A DNA stretch of 64,000 nucleotides from Ashinkailepas kermadecensis (lineage: Eukaryota; Arthropoda; Thecostraca; Neolepadidae): the NCBI GenBank assembly GCA_034440615.1, contig JAOTOM010004122.1:62001-126000 (forward strand). The letters are read 5' to 3'. Of this stretch, positions 11,061-24,163 are shown piece after piece (position 1 is the first letter of the stretch; every line of letters starts with the position of its first letter). The notes below the pieces were generated by a model. It ran no database searches. It saw nothing but the letters and a program-made list of their open reading frames with translations, and was not told the DNA's origin. The position numbers and the translations under genes are program-made.

Positions 11061-11429
11061 CTTCATGACAGATTATGCGGCCTTCCTGGTGACCCAGCTG
11101 AAGGACTTGGCCCCTCGTGGTGCTTTGCATAGAAGGCGCCTATTCCTCAACCTACATGGGGGAGAGGCATGGCTCCTTTGGCTCCCTGGAGCCGCCACTG
11201 ACGAGACCTGTACATTGTCGTGATCGTGATGTGATCTGAATTGTGTACCTGGTGTCCCGCGCGGTTGATGTAATGCTTCGTACATAATGCATGACACTCT
11301 TTTCTTGTTACTTTCTTATTTCATTTTATCATGGATGCTTTATTTTTGTCTGATAACTTGCATTTTTTCATGGTCTAGGACAAAGATGGGAGAGAAATGT
11401 TAATTGTCCAAAAGCAGAGCATAACAGCT

Positions 11430-12110
11430 TGCAAAATTATTCCTGCCTGGCTGAAGCGCAGCCAAGGGGAGGGGGCTGGTGGCCCGCCCCTCCCCTCAGC
11501 ATCCAAAAATACACCAGGTCAAAGAAGACATTTTGAGATTTTCACCAGACATTTTCAGCTCGCTTCGCGCGCCCAAAGTGGTCTTTGCTTCCTCACATTT
11601 TTGGTTCACCCCCTCCTTAAGAAAATTCTGTCTGCGCCCCTATCTGAGTGGAATTTCCCAACCAAGCTATGCAATTTCAGAACTGAAGCTACCATACTAT
11701 GCATGGATTACGAGCTTTCCGAACTTAACTTCCGCCGGAGGACCTCAGCATTGCTCATAAGGGAAGGCCAAGGGCGGATCCATGATTTTGATGGGAGTAG
11801 GCACTCTTCTAGGGGGGGGGGGGGGGGGATTTCTTTGGAGTTGTTCTACTGGAAAAATCCTTGGAGTTGCGTTTTCGGCTGAAAATTCATTGAGCACATT
11901 GAGAGGGGTGCACTCGGACGTACTGAACGTCTTCGGTTTTGCTGACGTCTATTACCCTCAAGAGTGTGCTTTCTTCTCAGAAGAGCCCTTTGGTTGAAAT
12001 ATCCTTTGAGCGAGGCGGGTTTCACTGTAGCCTGCCTGGAAAGGCGCCTTTTCCCGGTAAGAGGCTCCTGTTTTCATGGGGGGTGACCCTAATGTCCTCC
12101 CTGTATCTGC
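11430..12110. mobile_element. One or two short non-autonomous inserts with GC-rich ends
   Basis: The first part (11430-11766) starts with GCTGAAGCGCAGCC. A second, from AAGGGCGGATCCATG (11770) to GTATCTGCTCCTGG (about 12103), contains an 18-bp G run at 11811-11828. Overlapping open frames of 70-160 residues are low-complexity and in several frames, so they are not called. Confidence 0.4.
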
Positions 12111-12199
12111 TCCTGGGGAGGGTGCCCTCTAAAAGTACATACAGCGACGTATCTGGTGCCTGCCTAGAACCCATGCTGATATCCAACATATCTTAACTT

Positions 12200-13480
12200 C
12201 AACCAAAAAGCAGGCACTGCCCAAACCATAAACCATTACACAACAGTATTACGAAGAAAGATCGTCACCCATCGGTAAGCTTGAATTAGCATACTCCACA
12301 TTGGTCAAGCAATACTCATCATGCCGCGTTTCAATAACATCATCTCCTTGACTCATTAAAAGTTGTTGCACATGCACAGGAGTGTTTAAATATCATGAAG
12401 GAGGCTTGGCTTCTCTTTAAACCTTCCTCCTTATATATTCCTTTTTCGGGATTTATCGGCTGGGAACTAACGCCCGGAATTTAGAAACACAGCCAACACC
12501 CAGGTATCTAAATGGATACTGGAATATGACGCGCAAAGCTATTGAAATCCGCCATCAACAACCTTCCACCACACACCTCTAACGGTAGCGGGCGGCAGTT
12601 TGCTGCCTCTGGTGCCACAGTCGCCTGCACTGCCATCTGGTGGCAGGAACTCCGCGTTGTCTCCCATTAAGACGCGTTTTACCACTATTTGCCCTTCACG
12701 TTGCCAACATTTTCAATTGTTTTGAAGTTTGACCTCGTGACAAAGTATTAAGGTCAAGTTTTCCGGATGAGTTCAGTGATTCATATGAAACCTTCCAAAA
12801 GGTAAAATATTCACCAATGTGTCCCAAGGAAGTGTCCATGGAGAAAATTATTAATATTTTAGGCCTTATGCTATATACTCCACCTAGAATTCATGATCGT
12901 TTGGCCGAAAACGATCTCGTCGTGCATTACCGTCTTGGAGTGGCTGGAAATAGCTTACAATTTGCCAAATGGACAAAGTTTTGCATAAACCTTCAATCTG
13001 ATTGCGTGTGCGGACCAGGACGTCATAATTGCCCTTAATTGTGCATAATGATGATAGTTCTCGTATTGAACAGTGCCGAAGGATGTTGGATATTCCGTGC
13101 AGACAGCTTTCGGCACGAGCCATAATGCGACAACATTATAATCGTACATGGTTGTATGCGTTCATAAAAATCGGAAAGTATTGATTATCGTAGCATAATA
13201 GTGAATTTTGGTGTATCCTGGTGGCGTCTATTTCTAAGGAGGGCCGAGAAGCCTCGTTTTCGCTGTGCACACCCTGCACCCGGCATCGAATCACGCAATG
13301 TAAGTTCATGTCTCTGGTAACAATAATGGCCCGGGGGCAGTACAGCACTAAAACGCAGCTGGCAGAGACAAAGGGGAAAGGGTTTGGACGACGAAAACCA
13401 TCATTCACAGGCTGACAGTGCTGGTGTGTTTGCGGTGACATGTGGCCGAACAACTGGATCGATATGCAGCGACTGGAACA
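12200..13480. other. No recognisable gene
   Basis: Mixed-composition DNA with only short unrelated open frames on both strands. No domain, repeat array or splice-supported exon was recognised. Confidence 0.5.
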
Positions 13481-14380
13481 CTTTTATTGCCGTGATCCAC
13501 TGTAGGTTCACAAAAAGTATGCTAAAAAGAGTACAACGTCAGGCTACGAGACCTACCAGAGGACTGGGAAACTTACAACATCGAGAGAGTCATTGTCATT
13601 AGATATGTATCTACTGACTCAAATATGGGAAAGTAAGTGGTGATATGATTGATATTACAATCGTAAACGGGTTAGATAATGCCAACCTGAAAAATACGCC
13701 TCATTTATGGAATCGCACATTGGTAGTCAAGTCAGGTTTGACAAGCCAAGGCTTAGGACAGTTAAACACCAATAAGTGTTCAGACCAAGGGTGGCTGGTC
13801 AAAAGAATACACTGCATGTTAATGTAGTTGGAAGTCCCTGATTGAATGTACATATTAACAAAAAGGGTGGATACATTTTTAGGTAAAAATATCTTGCCTT
13901 TTAGTTCTAATTGGTACAGTAGAAGCATGCGAATTGGGAACGGATTGGGTGGGGTCTATGCAAGTAGGTGTGCACTGTGCAGCTATCTTTAAGGTGAGCC
14001 ATGTAGTCTTGTTCGACATTGGACCCTAATGTTTTGTATCATGCTGATAAGTTTGATATTATGCTTGCAACAGGCGAACCTGACAGTGGATTCGGCACAC
14101 CCCTTTATGTATGTGATGCCGATGAGGCTTTCCAGGGTAACATAACTTTGCATGGATTAAGGTGTTGGACAGATGGACAGACAGAGAGACAGACAGACAG
14201 ATAGTGCAATTGATGGGGCATGAGTATTATCAACCCTCAGCACTGGATGATTTGAATGCGTCCTGTCTTATGTCGATGCTCATACTGAACTTCATACCTA
14301 ATTATGTGAAGTGCGTCATTGATCAATCGTTCGTCCGTTTGCCACTTGAGTTGCCAACCCGAGCACATGCCGCACCTCCC
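13480..14380 (+). mobile_element. CR1-like LINE 3' fragment
   Basis: Plus-strand translation MLKRVQRQATRPTRGLGNL (13520 onward), GDMIDITIVNGLDNANL and FDKPRF-type remnants correspond to the C-terminal part of a LINE ORF2. The following 3' stretch (13990-14350) is the reverse complement of 18890-19200, for example GTATCATGCTGATA and the TGACAGTGGATTC region. A short GACA run lies at 14176-14202. The fragment has stops in every frame. Confidence 0.7.
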
Positions 14381-14389
14381 CCCCCCATT

Positions 14390-14580
14390 TGATTCCGCAA
14401 GCAGAAGAGCATCATTTATATTGCCATTATCTGAACGTTTTACTATTTGAAACATTTCCATCATATCACCCCTGACTATCGTATACTTGATTGAGTAAAC
14501 ACCTAATACCACATTTTGTTCCCTCCTTATTCATATAGTCCACTAATATGTCTACTAGTTTTGAAAGGCGGCGCAAATGA
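14390..14580 (-). mobile_element. CR1-like LINE C-terminal scrap, opposite strand
   Basis: The minus strand reads GDMMEMFQIVKRSDNGNI, the same GDMIxxFKI segment as in neighbouring LINE fragments. It abuts the plus-strand fragment before it, giving a head-to-head arrangement. Confidence 0.55.
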
Positions 14581-15099
14581 CCTTCATGGTCCGGCACGCC
14601 TAAAAAAATCACTCCTCCCCCCCCCCACTAGTTATGCTCTGGATTCTATATTATTCTGGATTGGTCACTAACATAGATATAATATATAGTGTACACTGTG
14701 TGGCAAGCGATATATTCAGATGTCTGTACAGCTAAAATAATGATTGAAGCGAATACCATGCAACTAATTTTACAATCATAGGCTTTTAGTTTATATTACT
14801 TCAGAACCAATTGTAACCGGTCCATCCGCCATTCTTTGTGTGAAACCAATTTGACTTATTTGATGATGGATTAGCATTTAATGCTATGTATTGAATGTTG
14901 GATTACAGCATGAGCAGCATAAATAAAGCCCCATGGGGGCAGTCAAATAAACTATCCAAGACAAAGGTCATTCTAGAACTTTCTGCTCACACGAAGACCA
15001 TCGTATGAAGTTCATTGCTCCAGCATTCCGAAAATGTTATTTTGGACTAAAGCTGAACTGACTTCAATGCCGTACTTTTGAGAACTGTCCGGAACAATG

Positions 15100-15186
15100 A
15101 CCAACTAACTTGCAGGAATCGGTATCATTTACCAGATTAACTGGCATATATGAATGAACGGTGTGTGCATGGGTGTGTGTGTGTTT

Positions 15187-15275
<89 letters not shown>

Positions 15276-16240
15276 CGAGTGCAAGTGCGCGTGCGAGTGC
15301 GCGTGCGTGTGCGCATGCGAGTGCACATGCGAGTGCGTGTACGAGTGCGCGTGCGAGTGTGCGTGCGAGTGTGCGCGCGCGCGTGTGTGTGTGTGTACTG
15401 AACCACTTATTATGCTTTTATATCCTACTCGGTTTCGTCTCCTGGTAACAAAAAAAAACGTACTGTCGCGAGGCCAGTACACTGCGTTACACCACTGCAG
15501 TGGTATAATGGTTTTACCTTTTACATCAACATCAGTTACTAGGAAAGTGTGAATCCATTGCACTTATTGATGTATTGAGTCACGGTCGACACAGAACAAC
15601 CAACGAACAACTGTACGTTGTTTGATAATTCATACATCTATGGAGAGAGGCTTCGAATTAGCTCGAATGCCACACAAGTAGAAACATACTAACATGCAAG
15701 GCAATAAAGAAATGCTGTTTCTGCATGTAATAATGCAATAATCGTAGGACGGCCGTTATATCTAGCGGTACAGGCAAACCTCTGAGCGAATATGAGAAAG
15801 CGGGCAAAGAAGTGATTCTGCTAAAAGTTAAGGAGACATGACAAAAAGCTATGCCGTCCCGATGAATGTCATGCAGTGCTATAATGAGCAGTTTTCAATC
15901 ACAAACCCTTAACATTCTTTCGATCAATTTGTTTAATGCTACAGTAGCATCACACATTTGTCATCATGCGGCTATTCCCTTCCAATAGAGTCCGGCAGTC
16001 TATGCCAGCTTTACATATTGCTATACATTGCTGGGAAAGGAATTTTAATGTCGCGTTTGAAAAAAGCACTGCACCAGACCGAACGTTGAGTGCAAAACAT
16101 TTTTTTTTTAAAGAACGGAACGGCAAAATTCCGACTCCAGCACAAGTTTAGTAAGGTATTTCTCATATCATCAATTGCATAATTTCAATTGATGGGAAAT
16201 AAGCACGCCACTGCATTAGGCTCATAATAAATATGCAAAT
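15100..16240 (+). mobile_element. Unclassified interspersed repeat B, longest copy
   Basis: Segments recur at 28985-29590 (plus), 30540-30790 and 31725-31880 (minus), and 60130-61240 (plus). Shared landmarks are GATAATTCATACATC, TGGAGAGAGGC, TTCTGCATGTAATAATG, CAGTAGCATCACACATTTG and CCAGCACAAGTTTAG. No protein was recognised. Each copy carries a different simple repeat: (TG)n here at 15161, and a hexanucleotide array directly at its 3' end. It could be a SINE-like or LINE 3' family. Confidence 0.65.
15161..15396. repeat. (TG)n microsatellite with GCGAGT-type variants
   Basis: Pure TG for about 100 bp, then TGCGAG/TGCGTG variants. Alternating purine-pyrimidine throughout. Long open frames on both strands are artefacts. 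Confidence 0.97.
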
Positions 16241-16247
16241 ATTATAT

Positions 16248-17237
<990 letters not shown>

Positions 17238-17249
17238 TATAATTGGATA

Positions 17250-17640
17250 TATTCGTCAGAAAAATAATATGGTATTCGACATTTACTCATCAAAGTATAG
17301 GAGATTCATGGGTGATATGATTTAAATGTTTCAAAATTGTATAAAGCGTGAGATAATGCCAATCTAAATGATGTTCTCTTCATTACGGAATCCAATGGGG
17401 GGGGGGAGGGGGCGGTATGCATTTAGATTCGAGAAGTCAAGGTGTAGGATAGCAAAACGACAAACAACCCTTCAGTCAAAGGGTAGCAGGCTATTGGAAT
17501 GTACTGCCTGGTAATGTGGTGGGGAGTAACGCATTCGTTGTGTTTAAAGCAGGGTGAATAACTTCTTGAAGTTCAAGAATCGTATTCTTGAATTGTAATC
17601 TGTGCACACGGGAGTTTGGAAATTAGGTGGGTGAGGTGTG
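17250..17640 (+). mobile_element. CR1-like LINE C-terminal scrap after hexanucleotide array
   Basis: GGTGATATGATTTAAATGTT, AAGGTGTAGGATAGCAAA and GGAATGTACTGCCTGGTAA align with the GDMI, RFRTVK and WNTLPVNV segments of the LINE ORF2 C-terminus. Stops are in all frames. Confidence 0.6.
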
Positions 17641-17989
17641 TTTCACATAGGTGGGCCACACGTATGTGACGGCCACGCCTGCGGTACCTGATCGCGCGAT
17701 CGCTGCCCAAGACCAAGTGAACGGGACTAGATATGCTGGATTAGAGTGCTTCTTTAGAACCCAACATATAGTATTGATTAGGATGTTGCATTGCTATTTT
17801 TGCCTGGCCTTATAGCGTCTTCCATTTATTGGCTTAGCCGAGATGGACCCTGCGGCTCTTATTTCGCCGTAGCCTTGATGGGGTTCCTCAGATGGGGTAT
17901 GGTTATTGCACGTGTTTTGAGGTGCCACACTGCACTGACTTGGCCCGTTTGGGAAATTCGGCATAAAATATTGACCAACCGCTTATAAG

Positions 17990-17992
17990 ATA

Positions 17993-18042
<50 letters not shown>

Positions 18043-18059
18043 TATATATATATGTATAT

Positions 18060-18127
<68 letters not shown>
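17990..18127. repeat. (AT)n microsatellite
   Basis: About 138 bp of AT with a few GATA and GTAT variants, ending in (TATG)n. Confidence 0.96.
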
Positions 18128-18622
18128 GAATGTATACACCAGGAACAATACTTCAAGATCTTGCACGTTCCATGCGTGCACAGCATGCGCACGTCCGTTC
18201 ACTGGGTCTAAAATATAAAGCAGGCTATATGTACCTAAATATGAGTTGCACTGTGGTCACAGCATCTAGTTCGGCTTTACTGGGACATCACAACATAATC
18301 AATGGCAAATACAGTTGGCATGGCAGATGAAACAAGTTTGGTCCGAGGAATGTAAAGGTCATTTATTTAGTGGCATATATCAGTGTTGTACTATCAGAAC
18401 ACAGCGACCAAAACTCGAAAGTGAAATGACTTCTTTGCCGGTGTAAAGAACTATGTTGCCAAAGTTAGCCTTCACCAGCTGGAATAAACCATTGTGAAAA
18501 GCGAACAAAAATTGCACGTGGAAAACCTGCACATCATTATTCTGGACTATTCAAGAGAAACACATTCGCTATGTAGCTGCGGAATCACATTTCTACCCAG
18601 GTGGATATCAATGATCAAGATA

Positions 18623-18780
18623 CTTAATTAATCGGACTCACTCTGAGTAAAGCGAAAAATATTTTAGCCAGTACTTCGACCATTATTCGCAGTTCATAGC
18701 CCTTTAGAAGACCTGTCAATAAAGGTCGAAATACTGGTTGAAATAATTCACTTTACCCATAGTGAGTCCGATTAATTAAG
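18623..18780. mobile_element. Foldback/MITE-like element, 158 bp
   Basis: CTTAATTAATCGGACTCACT at 18623 returns reverse-complemented as AGTGAGTCCGATTAATTAAG at 18761-18780. The arms extend inward to GTACTTCGACC and GGTCGAAATAC, leaving a loop of about 42 bp. The terminal 20 bp pair perfectly. Confidence 0.8.
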
Positions 18781-18879
18781 CATTTTGATTACAGAAACAC
18801 ATTCAATGAACTGAACACGTGCTAAGTATCGTCCACGTTCCAGAACGCATGACGTAACCAACGACACTTTGTGGACAAT

Positions 18880-21240
18880 ACTCAAGTGGCAAACCGACGA
18901 ACGATTGATCAATAATCTACTTCACTTAATTAGCTATACAGTTCAGTGTGAGTATCAACATGTGGCAGAGGACTCATTAAAATTATCAAGTGTTGGGGCT
19001 GGTAACACCCATGCCCCATCAACAATTTTCCAACTCCTCCAACCATGAGAAATTGTGTTACCCTGGAAAGTGTCATCAGCATCACATGGATGAAGGAGTG
19101 TGCTGAATCCACTGTCAGGTACACCTGTTGCAAGTATAATATCCAACATATCAGCATGATATAGAACATAAGGGTCCAATGTCGAACACGACCACATGGC
19201 TCACCTTAAAGATACCTGCACACTGCACACGTACTAGCGTAAACCCCACGCCATCCGTTCCCAATTATCATGCTACTGCACCAATTAGAAGCAAAAAAGC
19301 AGGATACGTTGGCCTGACAAAATGTATCCACCCTATTTGTAAATATTAAATGAGGAATGTCCCATTACATTAACAGGCAGCGTATTCCATTGAGCAACCA
19401 CCCTTTGACTGAACACTTGTTGGCGTTTAACTGTCCTAAACCTTGGCTTGTCCAACCTGACTTGACAACCCATATGTGATTCAATAAATAAAAGAGTTTT
19501 TTTCTTCCAGACTGGCACTGTCTAACACATTTGCGATTCTAATTTCAATCATATCACCCTTAATCTCCCATATTTGCGTCAGTAGATAAATATCTAATGA
19601 CATATGACTATCTACTTTTTCTAGGTTTCCTAATGCACAGGTAATTCTAGTAGCTCAGCTTTGTACTCTTTCTAGCATCCTTATGTATCTTCCTAAGTAA
19701 TGGCCCATTGTCAGTCCACAATATTCCGCGTGGTGTCGCACATGGGATAATTTTACGTTTTCATAGCTTCCTTGCTCGTATATTTGTCTAAATGTCCCTC
19801 CTACATACCCAGATGCATAACAGTACACTGAACATATTTCAATATCTGTCATTGATCAGCCCAGTTTACCTTAGTTCTCAAAATGTAGCTGAGTATTGCT
19901 AGATTCATCACTATTGTGTGCATTTCCTACAAGCTTGATGTCATCAGCAAATTTAACCACCCTAATTCCCAGTCCTACCTGAATGTTGTTCAGAAAGATG
20001 ATACAGACAAGTGGACTTTGACAGGGCCCTAAGGTACTCCACTCAGAACATCCGTCCATTCAGATTTACAACCATTTAATACCACTCTTTCTTTCGATCC
20101 CGTTAACCATGCTTTAATGCATCCTATAACTTTTTCATCAATATCCTGCTGCTCCAGCTCATGAATTACACGCTTGTGCGGAACTTTATCGAATGCTTTC
20201 CTGAACTTCAATTAAACTACAGCTATCCTGTTTCTATTGTCAATTTCCCTAGTAACATACTCCATGAACTACATGAGTTTAGTCACGCAACACCTCCCAG
20301 ATAGAAGTATATTTTGAGTATCCCTTATAAGGTCGTGTCCATCAAGTATGAACATTCTCCATGACACGTGTTTCCAACACCTTACAGACTAGTGCTGTTA
20401 AGCTGACTGGCCTGTAACTCCCCCCCCCCTTCTGAGAACTGGTAGCACATTTGCATCACACTGATCTTCAGGTACTTTACAATACTCAAACGATCACGTT
20501 AACATGACACCGAGATGAACTGGTAAAACATGAGCAGACTGAACTTAATTCCTACTATAAACATCGTCAGGTCAAGCAGCTTTATGTGGTTTGACTTTCT
20601 GCAAGTGCTTTTCTATAGCTTCTGTGGTTATTGAAAGATTGTCTAACTCATTCCTTGCCATAGCATACGCTTCAGCGTTTTTACCTGCGCTTGAAGTCTC
20701 GTTAGTAAAACTAATGAGAATTGCATACTTAGGGACTCTACTGCATCACAGTCCCCACATACTATTTCGCCATCTGTCTCCAGTGGCCCTATACTACCTG
20801 GTTCGAATAAAATTTGTAGAAGGTAAAGATCCGTTTAGCATTTGCTGCTCAATGGTCTTGATCTAATTTAATTTCAAACAGTCCTTTGCATGCCCTGGCA
20901 CACCTCCTAGATTGATTTCTAGCTGTCCGATATGCTTCTAGGTTTACTTCAAAGTTTAGGTCTTCTAGTTTCTTATATGCTTCCTACTTTGATTCTGGCA
21001 AAAGTTTTACTTCCCTGGTCAGCCGCAAAGGGTCTCTAACCTTGCTCAATCTCATTTGCCTATTGGGAATGAACCTATCCTGACCTTTGATCAGTTTATA
21101 TTTTAGTACCACCCATATTTCATATGCATCTAGGCATGACAATGGCAATGTATCTACAGCGTCTGTCGCCTTCAGTGGTAAAACCACAATATATTCATAG
21201 TAGTTGATCCTCCCTAAAGCCCAAATAATTAAATGGTAAA
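18880..21240 (-). mobile_element. CR1-like LINE remnant, best copy (reverse transcriptase)
   Basis: Reading on the minus strand from 21240: a linker (REVKLLPESK, EAYRTARNQ), the finger region (NELDNLSITTEAIEKHLQKV, 20660-20600), motif A in KAFDKVPHKRVIHELEQQ (20200-20140), then GCKSEWTDVLSGVP before motif B. The catalytic box follows as VKFADDIKLVG (about 19950). The C-terminal part RLDKPRFRTVKRQQVFSQRV is at 19470-19410. The 3' region (18890-19200) matches 13990-14350 inverted. Frames change repeatedly, so it is dead. Confidence 0.85.
20029..20211 (-). pseudogene. LINE reverse transcriptase fragment with motif A
   Basis: A 60-residue open stretch containing FRKAFDKVPHKRVIHELEQQ and AWLTGSKERVVLNGC, classical CR1-like sequence. 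The motif A aspartate is present. The frame shifts immediately before PQGS and the FADD box, which is read in another frame at 20059-19871. Confidence 0.85.
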
Positions 21241-21467
21241 AACCATGACAAGGGATACTTGCAGATACTTGCATGACAAGGGATACTTGCAGCGAAAAAT
21301 CGGTAGTGTAGAGGAATTCAAGGCACGCAGCGGCGCCGATACGTCGCACAGCCAATGAGGAGGCAGTCGGTTCTCCACCGTCGTGGCGGTCGGAGTTCCG
21401 TGACACCAGACCTGATACAGAGGTACATTTCAGACTGCACCGACCAGCTGACACCGAACATTACCAC

Positions 21468-21874
21468 AGATGCACAGGCTGGGCTCGGCGCAAAAGGGTT
21501 AGCTCTCACGAAGACAGATTGAGCTGACCACAAACAGGCTGACCTCGCCACAGACAAGTTGAACTCTCCCGAAGACAGACTGAGCTCTCCTGAAGACAGA
21601 CTGAGCTCTCCTGAAGACAAGCTGAGCTCTCCCGACGACAGGCAGAGTTCGTCACGCACACACTGGGAACCGCCGAAGCCGACCCCGCCACAGACAGTCT
21701 GAGCTCTCCCGAAGACAGACTGGGCCCTTCCGAAGACAAGATCAGTTCTCCCGAAGACAGACTGAGCTCTCCTGAAGACATGTTAAGCACACCACAAACA
21801 GAGTGAGCCCGCCATAGACAGACTGAGCTCTCCCGAAGACAGGCTGAGCTCTCCTGAAGACAGCCTGAGCTCGC
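21468..21874 (+). repeat. 21-bp minisatellite upstream of fibrinogen-like copy 2
   Basis: The same GAAGACAGACTGAGCTCTCC family as at 8212-8503, but longer, about 18-19 units with interruptions. Unit number has therefore changed since the block duplicated. Translation again gives an EDRLSSP-like seven-residue period. Confidence 0.8.
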
Positions 21875-21969
21875 CCCGTTACGCCATCCACCGACAGCAC
21901 CGGCACGCCTGCGACAGGTCCGCCTGACACCGCCACTCCGTTCACCCCAGCTGTTCGCCGCCAGCTGGA

Positions 21970-22980
21970 GTGTGTGCCGACCGTCGGCGGCGTCAGGTGA
22001 GCGTTCTCACGAGAGCGACACCATGGCGCGTCGGAGCTGAGAGACAGGGCTCGCTACTCGCCGCCGTGCTCATAGTGATCACCGCGGCGCACAGCGTCAC
22101 CTGTCGCATCGGTCACGTCACGCCCGCCCAACACATCAGTGGCAGCCCGCTGTCGGCCCGACATGCGCTCTCCCGGCTGCAGTGCGGCCTGCACTGTCTG
22201 TCGACGGAGTCGTGCGACACCTTCACCTGGCGACCGGCCGGCGGTGAGTGCCACCTGTTCACCTGGCAGGACGGCTGCGACCAGGAACGACTGGCCGACA
22301 GCGCCGACGGCACGGAGATGGTTCGTCTGCAGCGTTGTCCGCCCACGTGTCGCGACCTGCGCGACCTCGGCGTCACCGCTGACGGCGTGTACCAGCTGTC
22401 GGCCGTAGCCGTGCCCGTGCTCTGCGACCTGACGCTCGACGGCGGCGGCTGGACCCTGCTCGTCACCTCCACGTCCATGGACGGCTGGCACACCACATCG
22501 GCACGAGAGCGCAGTGCCCAGTCGCCATCGCTCACCGACAACTACTCGATCCTGCGCTTCGCTGACCAGGTCAAAGCGGTCGGCACCGGCGCCAGCTTCC
22601 AATACCGCTTGGAGGGTCGCGCCCAAGAGGCGCGCCAACAGTGGGGCGGCATCTGGCGTGCGCCAAGAGTCCATAGCCTCATGACAGAGAGCATGGAGCA
22701 GAGCAATGTTACCCTGCTGAAACGCTTCAGCTCCTGGACGACGAGCACCGATGCGATTGAAGACCGCGTACCGTGGATCAACACGATTGGCTTCGCCCAG
22801 GGCAAACCGTTGTTGACTACCACCCACGACGTCTGCTGCTTTAGGGAACGCTCATAACGTCCCCAATTTACCCTGCACATTCGCACAGCCCATGGATTCT
22901 CGCCACACCGGGAGAGGGGTCTGGCACTGTCCACTATTGGCTGCGAGAAGAGGACGACGCCCTGCAATGAGCAGCTCCAG
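21970..22980 (+). pseudogene. PAN/fibrinogen-like protein, copy 2, disrupted
   Basis: The core (about 22040-22800) is nearly identical to copy 1: same signal peptide, PAN cysteines and DGGGWTLL. The ATG matching copy 1 (22023) runs into TGA after five codons because 11 bases present in copy 1 are missing. An upstream ATG at 21970 re-enters the correct frame and would give an altered N-terminus. At the 3' end small indels after about 22800 shift the frame, and it stops at TAA 22855-22857, before the HYWLRE end that survives in DNA at about 22935-22980. Product, if made, is 295 residues and C-terminally truncated. A pseudogene is most likely; a diverged secreted variant is possible. Confidence 0.75.
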
Positions 22981-23283
22981 CTTCTCAACAATAGAACAAC
23001 GACACAAGGGCATTTCGTTACGTTTGGATTTTGTTTAGCTGTCCGACATCGGACATCTGTCACCAGTCTTTACTATGGCCTACTGTAGCGCGCCCTATAG
23101 AATGAGGAAAGCATACACGACAACAGCATCATGGGTGGGTACTGGTCAATGCCTGTACTGGCTTGTTAGTATCAAGTGATCCAGCCATAGTTATACTATA
23201 GTGTAGTTGAAGCTTGAAGGACGTAGATAACTTCTAGAATACTCACAATATTTGTGTCTATAATGAAATGGACGTTCGGATTA

Positions 23284-23289
23284 AATAAA
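23284..23289 (+). terminator. Candidate polyadenylation signal, copy 2
   Basis: AATAAA in the same relative place as in copy 1, within the conserved 3' flank (CGTTCGG then AAATAAACAT). Confidence 0.4.
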
Positions 23290-23389
23290 CATACCATTTA
23301 AACACATAACCTACACACTTCAATTGAGACGCCGTCGTCGCCCGTTGCAGACGCCACGAGCAAGGTACGCCCTGCGCCAAGGGAATCAT

Positions 23390-24163
23390 ATCGGAGTATT
23401 TGAGTCTATCGGGAAATTCATTCGTCCAATGGGAGTAAATTAGGTTACCCAAACTCCTCCGCTGAATCCAGCACTCGCAACCAATGACGCTGGAAGTGAA
23501 GAACCCAGCCAGACCCAGTGCTCGTATAATGGTGGATCCGCTCCCCACACCGTGTCCGGAACCGTAGCGGGCCAGCGCGAATTGGGAAAAAGTGCAACTG
23601 AGCACCGTTAGTTACTTTTGGTGGCGAGCGTTCAATGGCCCCACATACTGTTGGTGCCACGCCTCGGCGCCAGCATCGTTCAATTAAATAATCAATAGGA
23701 TTTATTAATTCATTACATCATAGATAGGATTTAGAATTACTATATCACGAGAAATCTCTATCGACGATTTAATACATGTCGGTCGGTTTTCCAAGATTGC
23801 CAAGAAATGTCTGTCTGTCTGTGTGCATGTGCCGCTTCGTCGGATTTTAACACGTGATGCGTCGGTTCGGCGGAAAGATGGTGGCGGTGGTTTTGTGTCG
23901 CGCGGGGCACGTGGGCACGTGTCACGTGCCGTCAACTGGGATTATGTCGATATCTGTTAGCCAGGGACACATCATATACTATAAGTCGCATGAATATGAC
24001 ACTTTGTAGAAACACGCGCCCGATAGGCAACTACGTGCTTTTGTGGTCGGCAGCCGGGCGCGCTGTACCGTGTGACCGTCAGGCGCGTGCATCTGTTTCG
24101 AGTTGGGTACCTCCGACCTGAGAACGGTGCGCACCAGAGCTATCAGATTCAAATTGACACCGC
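23390..24163. other. No recognisable gene
   Basis: From the end of the duplicated block to the LTR element. Short open frames only. CACGTG occurs more than once near 23900-23930. Confidence 0.5.

Noticed and set aside
15129..15563. His/Thr- or Cys/Val-rich proteins of 80-140 residues
   Set aside because: Translations of (TG)n/(CA)n. The same applies at 30661-31135, 17903-18202 and 54555-54941.
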